A stretch of 64,000 nucleotides of DNA from Pseudomonas nunensis (GTDB taxonomy: Bacteria; Pseudomonadota; Gammaproteobacteria; Pseudomonadales; Pseudomonadaceae): assembly GCF_024296925.1 (NCBI RefSeq), contig NZ_CP101125.1:7183001-7247000 (forward strand), read 5' to 3'. Position 1 is the stretch's first letter; the number at the start of each line of letters is the position of its first letter. The notes under the pieces are model-generated. The model searched no databases and was not told the origin of the DNA. It saw only the letters and a list, made by a program, of their open reading frames with translations. Position numbers and translations under genes: made by a program. Below, piece after piece: positions 43,237-55,479 of the stretch.

Positions 43237-46200
43237 TCAATCAAACATGAACAGCGCATCATTACTGAACTGCGCTTCAAACCGGCTCGCCGGCATCGGC
43301 CGCCCGAACAGATACCCCTGAACCTCGTCACACCCATGCTCACGCAGGAAGTCGAGTTGCTCATGGGTTTCCACACCTTCCGCGATTACCGCCAGATTCA
43401 GGCTGTGGGCCATGGCGATGATCGCCCGGGCAATCTGCGCATCCTGCTCGCCTGACGGCAGGCCGTCGACGAAGGTGCGGTCGATTTTCAGCACGTCGAT
43501 GGGGAACTGCTTGAGGTAATTGAGCGATGAATAACCGGTGCCGAAGTCATCGACCGCAATGCTCAGGCCGAGGTTTTTCAACCCGGCAAGAATCTGCATC
43601 GCCTCGCTGACTTCGCGCATCAGGATACTTTCGGTCAGCTCCAGCTCCAGGCACGCCGGCGGCAGGCCGGTTTCCTTGAGGATGTTGGCGATGCGGTTGC
43701 CGAGCTGGCCGTCGGAGAACTGCCGTGCCGAGATGTTCACCGAAACCTTCGGCACCCGCACCTTGGCCTGATGCCAGGTCTTGAGCTGACGGCAGGCCTC
43801 GCTGATCACCCAGTCGCCGACGTCCACCACCAGACCGAGCTCTTCGAGCACCGGAATGAAATCCCCCGGCGGCACCAGCCCGCGACGCGGATGGCGCCAA
43901 CGCAGCAGGGCTTCGGCGCCGGTCAGGCGTTTGCCGTCGCCGCTGAACTGCGGCTGGTAATACAACACGAATTCGTCTTGCTCCAGGGCGTGGCGCAAGT
44001 CGCTTTCCAGCTCCAGGCGCTCCAGGGCGCTGGCGTTCATGTCTGCCTGATAGAACTGGAAGTTGTTCTTGCCGCGCTCCTTGGCGTGGTACATCGCGGT
44101 GTCGGCGTTCTTCATCAACTGGCTGAGTTCATTGCCGTCCTGCGGGCTCAGGGCAATACCGATACTCGCCGTGACAAAGAACTCGCGGCCCTCCAGCACA
44201 AACGGTTTCACCAGGCTGGCAAGAATCTGTTCAGCCACGTGAATCGCCCGGTTCAACGCCACTTCGCGGTTGATCCGTGGTTGCAGCAGCAAGGTGAACT
44301 CGTCACCGCCCATGCGCGCCACGGTGTCGTCATCGTCAACGCAACCGAGCAGGCGCGTGGCCATTTCCTTGAGCATACGGTCGCCGGCGGCGTGGCCCAG
44401 AGAGTCGTTGATCGGCTTGAAACGGTCGAGGTCGAGGAACATCAGCACCACCCACGACTTCTGTCGTTCCGCCGATTGCAGCGCGGTGTGCAGGCGATCC
44501 TGGAACAGCGTGCGGTTGGGCAGGTGGGTCAGGGCGTCGTAATAGGCCAGGCGATGAATCCGCTGCTCACTGGCCTTGCGCTCGCTGATATCGCTGAAGA
44601 AGCACACGTAACTGGCGAGATCGCCTTCGTCGTCGAGCACCGCCGTGATGCCGACCCACGCCGGGTAATGCTCGCCATTGCGCCGTTTGAGCCAGACTTC
44701 GCCTTCCCAGGTGCTGTGCTGATGCAATTGCTTGAGCACATAACGCAGATGCGCTTCCTGTTGCTCGTCGACGGTGAGCATGTTCGGCAACTGGTCGAGG
44801 ACCTGCGACACCGCATAACCGCTGACGCGACTGAACGCTTCGTTGGCCTGGACAATGTAGCCAGCCGGGTCGGTGATCAGGATCGCCGAGGTCGAATGCT
44901 CGAATACCGTGGCCGCCATGCGCAGGTCTTTCTCGGCGCGGCGCTGCTGGCTGATGTCGCGACCGACCCCGAGCACGCCTTCGAAACCGCCATGTTCGTC
45001 CCAGACCAGCACCAGTCGCAGTTCGATCGGGATCTTGCGTCCGTCGGCCCGCAAGCAGTCGAACAGGAACAACTGGGTCTGCACCTGACTGCGCAACAAC
45101 GCCAGTTGCTCGGGTTTATCCAGGGCTTTGCTGACCCGGTCCATCAAGCTGTAGATGCCGGACAGCTGTTGCGGGTTGGCGATGGTCGATTGCCAGCCGT
45201 TCTGGAAAATCCAGTCGACGTCATAGCCGAGCACCGCTTGCACCGACGGGCTGACGTAATTGAGCGACAGCTTGCTGTCGGTGGAGAAAATCACGTCGCT
45301 GATGCTTTCGGCGAGCATGCGGTAGCGCTGTTCGCTGTCACGCAGGGATTCACTGGCCTCGATCTGCTCGGTGATGTCCTTGGCCACACCGATGATCCGC
45401 GTGACTTGATCGTGCTTGTCCCGCGCCAGGGCTTGCTCGCGAATGTCGAAACGCCGCCAGTTCCCATCGCGATGACGGAAACGCAGCTGGCATTGCAGCA
45501 ATTGCGAAAAACCGCCCTGGCGCTGGGTCTGGCGCGAGCGGTGGTAATAGTCGGCATCTTCGGGGTGCAGCAGGATTTCCCAGAAATACTCGCCCATCTG
45601 GTGCAGCTCGGTGCGGTTGTAGCCCAGCGTCTGCCCCAAATGGTGGTTGCTGAAGATCATTCGCTGGCTGATCACGTCCTGCACGTACAGGTGATCCGGC
45701 ACGGTGCGCACCACGTCGGACCAAAAGCCCTCGCGCTCCAGCAGCGACAGCTCGATGAGCTTGCGGCTGGTGATGTCGTTGATGCTCAGGATCACCGCTT
45801 TGTAGTCGTGTTGCTCTTCCGGCAGGCGCAGCACCAGCCACAGGTGCTGGTCGCGGCCGTTGGTGTCCTGGAGTTTGATTTCCAGTTCGAGTTGTTTTTG
45901 CTGGTTGAGTACGGCTTCAAGGACTTGGTTGCCGATCGCGGTGCCATCCAGCGGACAGCCGTCGATCAGCAGTTTCCAGGCCTGATCGCAGGAATTGACG
46001 TTGAGCAATTGCAGGGCGACCTGGTTGACCTCGGTGATGCGCAATTCCTGCAACAGTTGCAGGCGTTGTTCCGGGACTTCGAGCCAGGCTTTGAGTTGTT
46101 CAGTGTTGTTGAGCTGGGCCTTGTCGAAAAAGCTTTTCAGCCCGGACAGGTCGAGCACGCACAGCGCTACGCCGGTGCCTTCGAAAATGTCCTGATAGCG

Positions 46201-47013
46201 GCGGCGTCCTTCATGCAACTGACGCTGACGTCGGCGCATGTTCAGCAGTGCGATAAATGGCAGCAGGGAGAACGCCAGGCCCAGTAGGCATTTGCCGATG
46301 AACGCGGGCAGCAGTTGTTCGAGCACCTGTTGACGGTCGAACAGCCCGCGCAGTTGCCAGTCGCTGCTGCTCAGGGGCACGGTCAACACGCTGTTGGCCA
46401 GGTCATCGTCGCTCAGCGTGCCCTGGCGGGTGACGGGCAGGGCTTCATCGCGACTGATGATTTGATGATTGACGCGGTTTTCCACCAGCCACAATGGGCG
46501 AATCCCGGCTTCGCTCTGTTTGGTCAGCGAGGAGAAAAATGTCGGGGTCAGGCGCAAAGCCCAATAACCGCGAGTGCTGCCGCTGGCCTGATGCAGCAGC
46601 AAATGCACCACCGAGCCATCGTCGGCGTTGCTGAAATAGTGGGCTTGCGAACGGCTGCGGCGCACCAGATCGCTGAGGTAGTCGGCGTCCTGGCTGTCGG
46701 CGGCGCTGTCGCTGAGAATTTTGCCGGACGGGCTCAATAACGCCAGGCTGCGCAGGTCGGGCAGCGACTGCTGCAATTTGCGCAGCAGCGCCTGCTGTTC
46801 GTCGGCGGATTGCGGTTGCTCGACGATCGGTAGCAGATTCAGCGCGATCTGCGCGTTGAGCGCCATGTTCAGGCTGACTTGCGAGGCCAGGTCGGCGGTG
46901 TAGTCAATGGTGTACTGGCGCTGGTTTTTCTGGGTTTCGCGCAGTTGATCCAGCAATTGCCAAAACAACAGCGCGAGCAGCAACAGCACGAGTGTCGCCA
47001 GCGCGCCCTTCAA
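43237..47013 (-). CDS. morA: Membrane PAS-GGDEF-EAL c-di-GMP enzyme, MorA type
   Basis: A 1258-residue protein. Layout: membrane helix at about 5-22, a periplasmic sensor region, a second helix at about 238-262, several PAS/PAC domains from about 440 to 820, a GGDEF domain with [12 protein letters not shown] near residue 902, and an EAL domain with [10 protein letters not shown] near 1032. Both catalytic motifs are intact, so it may make and break c-di-GMP. Size, layout and position beside glyA match P. aeruginosa MorA (PA4601), which controls flagellar timing and biofilm. The start appears to be a TTG at 47013; no ATG/GTG is in frame before an upstream stop. Confidence 0.93.
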   Translation of the reverse strand: MKGALATLVLLLLALLFWQLLDQLRETQKNQRQYTIDYTADLASQVSLNMALNAQIALNLLPIVEQPQSADEQQALLRKLQQSLPDLRSLALLSPSGKILSDSAADSQDADYLSDLVRRSRSQAHYFSNADDGSVVHLLLHQASGSTRGYWALRLTPTFFSSLTKQSEAGIRPLWLVENRVNHQIISRDEALPVTRQGTLSDDDLANSVLTVPLSSSDWQLRGLFDRQQVLEQLLPAFIGKCLLGLAFSLLPFIALLNMRRRQRQLHEGRRRYQDIFEGTGVALCVLDLSGLKSFFDKAQLNNTEQLKAWLEVPEQRLQLLQELRITEVNQVALQLLNVNSCDQAWKLLIDGCPLDGTAIGNQVLEAVLNQQKQLELEIKLQDTNGRDQHLWLVLRLPEEQHDYKAVILSINDITSRKLIELSLLEREGFWSDVVRTVPDHLYVQDVISQRMIFSNHHLGQTLGYNRTELHQMGEYFWEILLHPEDADYYHRSRQTQRQGGFSQLLQCQLRFRHRDGNWRRFDIREQALARDKHDQVTRIIGVAKDITEQIEASESLRDSEQRYRMLAESISDVIFSTDSKLSLNYVSPSVQAVLGYDVDWIFQNGWQSTIANPQQLSGIYSLMDRVSKALDKPEQLALLRSQVQTQLFLFDCLRADGRKIPIELRLVLVWDEHGGFEGVLGVGRDISQQRRAEKDLRMAATVFEHSTSAILITDPAGYIVQANEAFSRVSGYAVSQVLDQLPNMLTVDEQQEAHLRYVLKQLHQHSTWEGEVWLKRRNGEHYPAWVGITAVLDDEGDLASYVCFFSDISERKASEQRIHRLAYYDALTHLPNRTLFQDRLHTALQSAERQKSWVVLMFLDLDRFKPINDSLGHAAGDRMLKEMATRLLGCVDDDDTVARMGGDEFTLLLQPRINREVALNRAIHVAEQILASLVKPFVLEGREFFVTASIGIALSPQDGNELSQLMKNADTAMYHAKERGKNNFQFYQADMNASALERLELESDLRHALEQDEFVLYYQPQFSGDGKRLTGAEALLRWRHPRRGLVPPGDFIPVLEELGLVVDVGDWVISEACRQLKTWHQAKVRVPKVSVNISARQFSDGQLGNRIANILKETGLPPACLELELTESILMREVSEAMQILAGLKNLGLSIAVDDFGTGYSSLNYLKQFPIDVLKIDRTFVDGLPSGEQDAQIARAIIAMAHSLNLAVIAEGVETHEQLDFLREHGCDEVQGYLFGRPMPASRFEAQFSNDALFMFD

Positions 47014-47368
47014 TGTTCCGCGCAGGGGGAGCCGAGCGCGGCAGCCGGTGCACGGTTGGAAAGAGGCGGCGTGACATTAGACAAACTGAAATCCTGCGGT
47101 TTGGCTGGACTGGCGCGACGTGCACTATAAGCCGGACGCCCGGAGGGCGGCTAGCATGCCTTGAGTTGTGGCTAAGTGCCAGCCCCTCCCTGCTGGACTG
47201 CCATCGGTCATTCAGGTAGCTTTGCCGGTTACGCGGGAGCGTTCCAGCTCCTAGAATCAGGTTTTTTCAGCGCGCGCGCATTGATGCTTATCAAGCGACG
47301 ACGCGCACAGCCTGGCCGGGCTTTGCCTGCGCTCCAATCATTCATCTGTCACTGACCCAAGGTTCTCC
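47014..47368. other. Intergenic region between divergent morA and ettA
   Basis: 355 bases. Contains the control regions of both genes. No clear promoter, repeat of note or coding sequence; only a short GGAG/CTCC inverted repeat at about 47236-47252. Confidence 0.7.
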
Positions 47369-49033
<1,665 letters not shown>

Positions 49034-49051
49034 TATCGGGTTGGTTGCATG

Positions 49052-49085
49052 AAAAAACGGAGCCTTCAGGGGCTCCGTTTTTTTT
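49052..49085 (+). terminator. Intrinsic terminator of ettA
   Basis: AAAAAACGGAGCC-TTCAGG-GGCTCCGTTTTTTTT directly after the ettA stop. Confidence 0.93.
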
Positions 49086-49118
49086 ATGGGCTTTATTCAG
49101 GCAGACCGAGGAGCGGCA

Positions 49119-49184
49119 TTCGCGAGCAAGCCCGCTCCCACATTTGGAATGCATTCCCCTGTAGGAGCGGGCTTGCTCGCGAAG
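49119..49184. repeat. REP inverted pair
   Basis: TTCGCGAGCAAGCCCGCTCC and a facing copy TGTAGGAGCGGGCTTGCTCG. It lies between the ettA terminator and the Gre-like gene. Confidence 0.93.
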
Positions 49185-49196
49185 ACGGCCTCAAAA

Positions 49197-49691
49197 TCAC
49201 CCCACTTCTATGCCCAAAACCTCAATCACCAAATCCCCCGCCGGCCGCTTCCACAGCACCTCATCCCCCACCTGCGCGCCCAACAATGCCCGCCCCAGCG
49301 GCGAACCCCAATTGATCAACCCACTGGCAGCATCCGCCTGATCCTCGCCCACCAACTGCACGCGCTGCTCATTGCCCTGTTCATCAGAAAAGGTCACCCA
49401 AGCGCCAATCTGCACTTTGTCAGTCGAGGAGGCCGGGACCACCAATTGAGCGCTTTGCAGGCGCTGGTTGAAATACCGCCAGTCCCGTTCAAGATCAGCT
49501 TGGCGTTGCTTGTCGGCCAGTTCACCTTTCGCGCCTTGCTCATTCAGCAGGCTCTGCAGCTCGGCGAGTTTCGCTTGTAGCTGGGCGAGGCCGGCGGGGG
49601 TGACGTAGTTGGGTTGCGCGCTGACCTGCCGTTCGACTGGCTGATCGGCTTGCGCGGCGGCGTTATCTTCATTGACGAAAGCACGGCTCAT
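49197..49691 (-). CDS. GreA/GreB-family transcription factor-like protein
   Basis: A 164-residue protein with an N-terminal extension, a coiled-coil helical pair (VTPAGLAQLQAKLAELQSLL through the Gln/Arg-rich return helix) and a C-terminal FKBP-like domain (WVTFSDEQGNEQRVQLVGED, GSPLGRALLGAQVGDEV) as in GreA/GreB. It probably binds the RNA polymerase secondary channel. At the coil tip, where GreA/GreB have a D/E pair within GD-x-x-E-N-A, this protein reads ADLERDWRY, so the catalytic acids do not align cleanly and the cleavage role is uncertain. Confidence 0.88.
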   Translation of the reverse strand: MSRAFVNEDNAAAQADQPVERQVSAQPNYVTPAGLAQLQAKLAELQSLLNEQGAKGELADKQRQADLERDWRYFNQRLQSAQLVVPASSTDKVQIGAWVTFSDEQGNEQRVQLVGEDQADAASGLINWGSPLGRALLGAQVGDEVLWKRPAGDLVIEVLGIEVG

Positions 49692-49761
49692 GGTTTTCTC
49701 CCGTTATAGGGTTTGGGCCATGCTCGCAGGGATTAAGTTTCGACGGATGTCTGCCAGCGAC

Positions 49762-50118
49762 TCAGGGCGAGCGATACGCTCGGGCGGCGTCCTGGTCTTT
49801 CTGTTGCTGCCAGGCTCGGTCGCGGTCGTCCCAATGGTGACTGCGATAGTCCTCGCGATCGCGGTTTTCCAGCATCGCCTGGCACTGGCGGAAGCCATCG
49901 CTCCAGCCCTCGGCGTACTGTTTGTCCTTGAGATAGCGCGGGACGTTTTTGCGAAACTCACCGGTCATCGCCCCGGCCGCCTGACGACCACTGACGCAAC
50001 CGTCATCGAAGCCGTCAGCGAATGCCGGCGGGTAACCCTTGGCGATCAGATCTTCGTGGGTCGACTGGCAACCCGCGCACAACAGCAACAACCCCATTAC
50101 ACCCACACAACGCCACAT
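49762..50118 (-). CDS. Small lipoprotein of unknown function
   Basis: A 118-residue protein with a lipoprotein signal: MWRCVGVMGLLLLCAGCQST has the lipobox LCAGC. The mature part is charged and polar, with three further Cys and a C-terminal stretch rich in Asp/Arg (REDYRSHHWDDRDRAWQQQ). I do not recognise a domain. It should be anchored to the inner or outer membrane. It stands between the Gre-like gene and the DUF4105 gene on the same strand, not tightly linked to either. Confidence 0.85.
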   Translation of the reverse strand: MWRCVGVMGLLLLCAGCQSTHEDLIAKGYPPAFADGFDDGCVSGRQAAGAMTGEFRKNVPRYLKDKQYAEGWSDGFRQCQAMLENRDREDYRSHHWDDRDRAWQQQKDQDAARAYRSP

Positions 50119-50224
50119 CTCGGACTCCCGGCCGTTTGACGGCCTATAAGGGAAGTCTAGAAGTCGATTCGTCAGGCGTTTGTGAAAGGGCTGTGATTAA
50201 TCCGTTGGATGGCACGAATCTCCC

Positions 50225-50314
50225 TGTGGGAGCGGGCTTGCTCGCGAATGCAATGTGTCAGTCACCGTAGATGTTGACTGACACACCGCTTTCGCGAGCA
50301 AGCCCGCTCCCACA
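50225..50314. repeat. REP inverted pair
   Basis: TGTGGGAGCGGGCTTGCTCG with GCGAATGCAATGTGTCAGTC facing a related, not fully identical reverse copy. It ends 12 bases before the DUF4105 stop. Confidence 0.95.
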
Positions 50315-50325
50315 GGGGTTATGGG

Positions 50326-52179
50326 TCAGTAGTGATACCACTTCACTTCAAGCATCACTTCGTTCTCGGGGGAGGCGAGGTGGCTGAATTCGCGTTGGGC
50401 GCTCAGGCGCAGACCCAGGTTGCGCGACAATTCCCACTGCTGGTTCAAGCTCACGCTGCGGCGCACTTCGCCGTTGGTGAAGAAATCGCCTTTGGTTTCC
50501 AGGCTGAAATTGCCCAGCGGGTTTTTCCACAACACGCCACTGTTGAAGCCCGCCGCCGGGGCGACAAATCCGGCGAAGTCGTTGTTGTGTTCGATGCGCA
50601 CCGTGCCCAAGGCAAACCCGAGCATGTCTTCGCCGAGTTGCCAGGTCCCGCCGGCACCGCCGTTGACGTGGCTGACCAGGGTTTCATCGTCATGTTTGCC
50701 TGGCACCCGTTCCAGGCCGCCGGTGACTTGCCAGGACAGCGGCTGCAACAGCTCATTGCGCGGGGTCAGGGAGCGGATGGTCGCCAGGTCCAGTTGCTGC
50801 AATTGCCAGTGATTGCCTTCGTACTGGCGCAGTTTCATTTGCAGGATTTCAATCTGCGCGCCCAGCGGAAAGCTCTCGGCGTTGTCGTTGAGATCGTGAT
50901 AGGCCATGCGCAAGCCGTACTCGCCGAAAGCCTTGTCGCCCCGGGTGCCGATACCGGCCTGCCAGGTGCGGGATTCGTGACCGTCTTCAGGCAAACCTGG
51001 ACGCGGGATGTCCAGCTCTGGCGGCGGGTTCTGGTTGATCGCGCGCAGCAGTTCGAAACTGCGCTGAGCCCGTTGCGGATCGCGCTCCTGGCCATTGGCG
51101 CGGTAGCGTTCAAGTCGGTAGGCCGCGTCGATGATCAGTGCTTGGCGATCCTTGGACTGCGCTTTGAAGGCAGGGTCTTGCAGTCGTTTTTGATCGGCGC
51201 TGACTTTCAGCACCCAATCCTGTTCTTCACCGTTCAGCGGCTCGGCGCGGCTCAGCAATTCACGCTCGCGGGACGGGCGATATTGGATTGATTCCACCAA
51301 CCCGGCTTCTTTCACGGCTTTGACGGTATCGGTCGGGATCGCCGTCAGCGGGAATTGTTCGGTCAGACGCAAGCTTGGCCGCGCCACTTGCAGTAATTCG
51401 AGCAGGCGATACGAGCAGTTTTCGTCGAAGAAGAAATAGTCGAACTGGATCTGCTTGAGTTCCCAGACGTGCTCGACCATGCGCTCGGTTTCTTGCTGGG
51501 TCAGGTTGAGCCGGTATTCCCACAGGTCGCGGTTCTCGAGGCTGCGGTATTCGGACAATTTTTCCTGATACGGCACCAGCGCAAACAAACCCGGATAGCC
51601 GCCCATCAAACCTTTCCAGGCATACAGGATGCTGTTGTCCGAACCTTCGATGTAAGCGCCGAAGTTGATCGCGTAACTGAGCAGGGCGGTCTGGTCGCTT
51701 TGCACATTGGCCTGGTCGATGCGCAACAGGGTGTGGCCGAACATCGAGGACGGACTGTTGAGGTACGCCGCCGGGAAAATCATCACCGCGCTGTGGGGCG
51801 CGACATCCTTGAACCATTGCGTGAATTCGGCGCAGTCCAGCTTCGGCAAATCGCTCAGGTTGAGTTGTGCCTTGAGCCAGCGAGTGCGCGCCGGATAAAC
51901 ACATTGCGCATGTTTTTCGCCGGCGCTGGCGGGGGCGTACAACGCCTGTACCGTTGCGGCCAGTTCACGGTCCGGGTGTTCATTGCCGTCGGCGGCGAGG
52001 AAGAACTTCTTGTCGCTGACATAGCTGCGCCAGCCGCCAAGTTTGGCGGTTTCGTAATGACCCAGGGAAATCCAGAAAGGGTCGTTGGCCAGTTGCTGCA
52101 AACGTTGATCGTCGATGTGTGGCGCGGCGGACAGCGGGGCGCAGACACAGAGCGCCAGCCAGGCAAGGCGTTTGAGCAT
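50326..52179 (-). CDS. DUF4105 (Lnb N-terminal-like) periplasmic protein
   Basis: A 617-residue exported protein with a signal peptide (MLKRLAWLALCVCAPLSAAP). The middle part contains SSMFGHTLLRIDQAN, SYAINFGAYIEGSDN and YFFFDENCSYRLLELL, the His/Asp/Cys pattern of DUF4105, a NlpC/P60-like transglutaminase-fold family that includes the N-terminal half of Lnb-type proteins. The C-terminal part resembles an outer-membrane-type beta region. Activity unknown; an acyl transfer or amidase role in the envelope is plausible. The ATG at 52179 is preferred over 52215 for the signal peptide. It is downstream of a DUF3015 gene with a terminator in between. Confidence 0.88.
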   Translation of the reverse strand: MLKRLAWLALCVCAPLSAAPHIDDQRLQQLANDPFWISLGHYETAKLGGWRSYVSDKKFFLAADGNEHPDRELAATVQALYAPASAGEKHAQCVYPARTRWLKAQLNLSDLPKLDCAEFTQWFKDVAPHSAVMIFPAAYLNSPSSMFGHTLLRIDQANVQSDQTALLSYAINFGAYIEGSDNSILYAWKGLMGGYPGLFALVPYQEKLSEYRSLENRDLWEYRLNLTQQETERMVEHVWELKQIQFDYFFFDENCSYRLLELLQVARPSLRLTEQFPLTAIPTDTVKAVKEAGLVESIQYRPSRERELLSRAEPLNGEEQDWVLKVSADQKRLQDPAFKAQSKDRQALIIDAAYRLERYRANGQERDPQRAQRSFELLRAINQNPPPELDIPRPGLPEDGHESRTWQAGIGTRGDKAFGEYGLRMAYHDLNDNAESFPLGAQIEILQMKLRQYEGNHWQLQQLDLATIRSLTPRNELLQPLSWQVTGGLERVPGKHDDETLVSHVNGGAGGTWQLGEDMLGFALGTVRIEHNNDFAGFVAPAAGFNSGVLWKNPLGNFSLETKGDFFTNGEVRRSVSLNQQWELSRNLGLRLSAQREFSHLASPENEVMLEVKWYHY

Positions 52180-52224
52180 AGTGGGCAACTTAAGTCGGAA
52201 GAAACAAAGACCCAAAGAGGGGCA

Positions 52225-52262
52225 GGTCCAAAAAACAAAAGCCGCTCCCCGAAAGGAGCGGT
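52225..52262 (-). terminator. Intrinsic terminator downstream of the DUF3015 gene
   Basis: On the minus strand ACCGCTCC-TTTCGG-GGAGCGG followed by TTTTGTTTTTT. Confidence 0.9.
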
Positions 52263-52272
52263 TGGTTCGAGC

Positions 52273-52761
52273 TTAAGCTTGAGTGGCGTACTTGGCCAGA
52301 CGAGGATCGCTCTTCAGGACGGCCAGGGTGTTGGTATGCACGTCGTCAGCGGTCACGTCAGCTTTGCTGAAGATCTGCTGAAAGTGCTCGTGAGTCACAG
52401 CGGCGAAGTGCGCGCGATCTTCCGGCGCCACGCCCAGTACCACGGCATAGGTAGTCAGCGCTTCGCCGTTACCTTTGGCCATGTCTTCGGACAGCTCGTT
52501 CATCATGCCATTCATGGCAATCCAGGATTTGCCGCCATAGGTCAGCGCCGCGTTGGTCGAGCAACCGTTGGTACCGGAAGTCATACCAAATGTTGCGTTA
52601 CCCGAGGTGCCGTTCGTGGTGGATGCCAGGAAGTGAGCCGGGGTGCCGCGCTGTCCTTCGAACAGCATGTTGCCCCAACCACAATCCGGGCCGCCTGGCG
52701 CTTGAGCCATAGCATTGAGGGATACAACGGTGAAGAGAGTACCGAGAAGAATCCGTTTCAT
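52273..52761 (-). CDS. DUF3015 family exported protein
   Basis: A 162-residue protein with a signal peptide (RILLGTLFTVVSLNAMAQ). The mature part starts PDCGWGNMLFEGQRG and contains SGTNGCSTNA and NELSEDMAKGNGEALTTYAV, the DUF3015 pattern, with two or three Cys likely to form a disulfide in the periplasm. The function is unknown. The ATG at 52761 is preferred (AAAGAGAAC before it) over 52812. A terminator follows. Confidence 0.9.
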   Translation of the reverse strand: MKRILLGTLFTVVSLNAMAQAPGGPDCGWGNMLFEGQRGTPAHFLASTTNGTSGNATFGMTSGTNGCSTNAALTYGGKSWIAMNGMMNELSEDMAKGNGEALTTYAVVLGVAPEDRAHFAAVTHEHFQQIFSKADVTADDVHTNTLAVLKSDPRLAKYATQA

Positions 52762-53040
52762 AGCTTTGTTCTCTTTGTGTGCATACCAATGGACAAGGGG
52801 TTCTGGTGCCAACTCGACACCAGTGGGCCGGTTATTAGTTCCAGCCGCGCAGTTTGGAGTTTAGGCACGTTCCAAGGGTTCCGTGATTTTTTCCAAAACA
52901 TTCGCGGTAAACATTGATTTGCCCCCGCCCCGCCGGGCGATGGTGGTTTGTCTATGCTTTGACTTGAGGCGCGCCTTGCCAGTCGGGTATGGGCAGCGCC
53001 AGAATGCCGCTATCTGCCCCGCCTGATGTAAGGAAGCCCG

Positions 53041-55479
53041 ATGCCTGATCCTGTTGCTGCCAGCTTGCGTCTAGCGCCCGAAGCGCTGACCCGTCCGTTT
53101 TCCGCTGAACAGTTCAGCTTCTCTACCACCAATGATCTGGAGCCCTTCCGCGGTGTGCTTGGCCAGGAACGTGCTGTTGAAGCCTTGCAGTTTGGTGTGG
53201 CCATGCCACGCCCCGGTTACAACGTTTTCGTCATGGGCGAGCCCGGCACTGGCCGTTTCTCGTTCGTCAAACGCTACCTGAAAGCCGAAGGCAAGCGCCT
53301 GCAGACCCCGGCGGACTGGGTCTACGTCAATAATTTCGATGAACCGCGCGAACCCCGTGCCCTGGAATTGCCATCCGGCACCGCCGGCGCATTCATCGGC
53401 GACATCAACGGCCTGATCGACAACCTGCTGGCAACGTTTCCGGCCGTGTTCGAGCACCCGTCCTACCAGCAAAAGAAAAGCGCCATCGACCGCGCCTTCA
53501 ACCAGCGCTACGACAAGGCGCTGGACATCATCGAGCGCCTGGCATTGGAGAAGGAAGTCGCGCTGTATCGCGACGCGAGCAACATTGCGTTCACCCCGAT
53601 GAGCGAAGGCAAGGCGCTGGATGAAGCCGAGTTCGCGCAATTGCCGGAAGCCGATCGCGAGCGTTTTCACGAAGACATTTCCGGTCTGGAAGAGCGTCTG
53701 AACGAAGAACTCGCCAGCCTGCCGCAATGGAAGCGCGAGTCGAGCAATCAACTGCGCCAGCTCAACGAAGAAACCATCACCCTGGCCTTGCAGCCGTTGC
53801 TTTCGCCGTTGTCGGAGAAATACGCCGAGAACGCCGCGGTGTGCGGTTACCTGCAAGCAATGCAGGTTTACCTGCTGAAAACCGTGGTCGAGCAATTGGT
53901 CGACGACAGCAAGGTCGATGCCGTCGCGCGCAAGATGCTCGAAGAGCAATACGCGCCAAGCCTGGTGGTCGGACATTCGGCCAGCGGCGGCGCACCGGTG
54001 GTGTTCGAACCGCACCCGACTTACGAAAACCTGTTCGGCCGTATCGAATACAGCACCGATCAGGGAGCGCTCTACACGACGTATCGGCAGCTGCGCCCGG
54101 GTGCATTGCATCGGGCCAACGGCGGCTTCCTGATTCTTGAAGCGGAAAAAATGCTCAGCGAGCCGTTCGTGTGGGATGCGCTCAAGCGCGCCCTGCAATC
54201 GCGCAAACTGAAAATGGAATCGCCGCTCGGTGAACTCGGGCGTCTGGCCACCGTGACCCTGACTCCGCAGCACATTCCGTTGCAGGTCAAAGTCATCATC
54301 ATCGGCGCCCGGCAGCTCTACTACACGCTGCAAGACCTCGATCCGGACTTCCAGGAGATGTTCCGCGTCCTGGTGGACTTCGACGAAGACATCCCTATGG
54401 TCGACGAGAGCCTGGAGCAGTTCGCCCAGTTGCTCAAGACTCGCACTTCCGAAGAAGGCATGGCACCGCTGACCGCCGATGCGGTGGCGCGTCTGGCGAC
54501 CTACAGCGCACGTCTGGCGGAACACCAGGGGCGTTTGTCGGCGCGCATTGGCGACCTGTTCCAACTGGTCAGCGAGGCGGATTTCATTCGTCACCTGGCG
54601 GGTGATGAAATGACCGATGCCGGGCACATCGAGCGTGCGCTCAAGGCCAAGGCGACCCGCACCGGGCGCGTCTCGGCGCGGATTCTCGACGACATGCTGG
54701 CCGGGATCATCCTGATCGATACCGATGGCGCGGCAGTCGGCAAGTGCAACGGGCTGACGGTGCTGGAAGTCGGTGACTCGGCGTTCGGCGTGCCGGCGCG
54801 GATTTCCGCCACGGTGTATCCGGGTGGCAGCGGGATTGTCGACATCGAGCGTGAGGTCAACCTGGGCCAGCCGATTCACTCCAAAGGCGTGATGATCCTC
54901 ACCGGGTATCTGGGCAGCCGTTATGCGCAGGAATTCCCGCTGGCGATTTCCGCGAGCATCGCGCTGGAGCAGTCCTACGGCTATGTCGATGGTGACAGTG
55001 CGTCGTTGGGCGAAGCGTGCACGCTGATCTCGGCGCTGTCGAAAACACCACTCAAGCAGTGCTTTGCGATCACCGGTTCGATCAACCAGTTCGGTGAAGT
55101 GCAGGCGGTGGGCGGGGTCAACGAGAAGATCGAAGGCTTCTTCCGCCTCTGCGAGGCTCGCGGCTTGACCGGTGAGCAAGGGGCGATCATTCCCCAGGCT
55201 AACGTGGCGACGTTGATGCTCGACGAGAAAGTGCTGGCGGCAGTGCGCGCGGGGCAGTTCCATGTCTACGCGGTCCGCCAGGCTGACGAAGCCCTGAGCT
55301 TGTTGGTGGGCGAGCCGGCCGGTTCGCCGGACGAGAACGGCGAATTCCCTGAAGGCAGCGTCAATGCGCGAGTCGTGGAACGCCTGCGAGTGATCGCGGA
55401 AATGATCAGCGAGGAGGACCTCAAGGAAGCCGAGAAGGAGATTGCGCTGGAAGCGTTGGTCGAGGCCAAGCCTGCCTGA
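53041..55479 (+). CDS. Lon-like ATP-dependent protease (LonB/YcbZ type)
   Basis: An 812-residue AAA+ protease of the COG1067 family. The N-terminal part begins LRLAPEALTRPFSAEQFSFS and carries a Walker A-like GEPGTGRFS in which Arg replaces the Lys, as is common in this family. The C-terminal Lon protease domain has the catalytic Ser in DGDSASLGEACTLISALS and the catalytic Lys in VGGVNEKIEGFFRLCE. It should degrade unfolded or specific proteins in the cytoplasm. Monocistronic, followed by a REP pair. Confidence 0.94.
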   Translation: MPDPVAASLRLAPEALTRPFSAEQFSFSTTNDLEPFRGVLGQERAVEALQFGVAMPRPGYNVFVMGEPGTGRFSFVKRYLKAEGKRLQTPADWVYVNNFDEPREPRALELPSGTAGAFIGDINGLIDNLLATFPAVFEHPSYQQKKSAIDRAFNQRYDKALDIIERLALEKEVALYRDASNIAFTPMSEGKALDEAEFAQLPEADRERFHEDISGLEERLNEELASLPQWKRESSNQLRQLNEETITLALQPLLSPLSEKYAENAAVCGYLQAMQVYLLKTVVEQLVDDSKVDAVARKMLEEQYAPSLVVGHSASGGAPVVFEPHPTYENLFGRIEYSTDQGALYTTYRQLRPGALHRANGGFLILEAEKMLSEPFVWDALKRALQSRKLKMESPLGELGRLATVTLTPQHIPLQVKVIIIGARQLYYTLQDLDPDFQEMFRVLVDFDEDIPMVDESLEQFAQLLKTRTSEEGMAPLTADAVARLATYSARLAEHQGRLSARIGDLFQLVSEADFIRHLAGDEMTDAGHIERALKAKATRTGRVSARILDDMLAGIILIDTDGAAVGKCNGLTVLEVGDSAFGVPARISATVYPGGSGIVDIEREVNLGQPIHSKGVMILTGYLGSRYAQEFPLAISASIALEQSYGYVDGDSASLGEACTLISALSKTPLKQCFAITGSINQFGEVQAVGGVNEKIEGFFRLCEARGLTGEQGAIIPQANVATLMLDEKVLAAVRAGQFHVYAVRQADEALSLLVGEPAGSPDENGEFPEGSVNARVVERLRVIAEMISEEDLKEAEKEIALEALVEAKPA

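Noticed and set aside
43771..46287. Very long open frame (838 codons) on the plus strand opposite morA
   Set aside because: It is antisense to a gene with clear PAS, GGDEF and EAL motifs. It has no recognised domain, and long antisense frames are common in GC-rich genes with strong codon bias.
53071..55263. Long open frame (730 codons) on the minus strand opposite the Lon-like protease
   Set aside because: Same reason: no domain, antisense to a gene with an intact protease active site.
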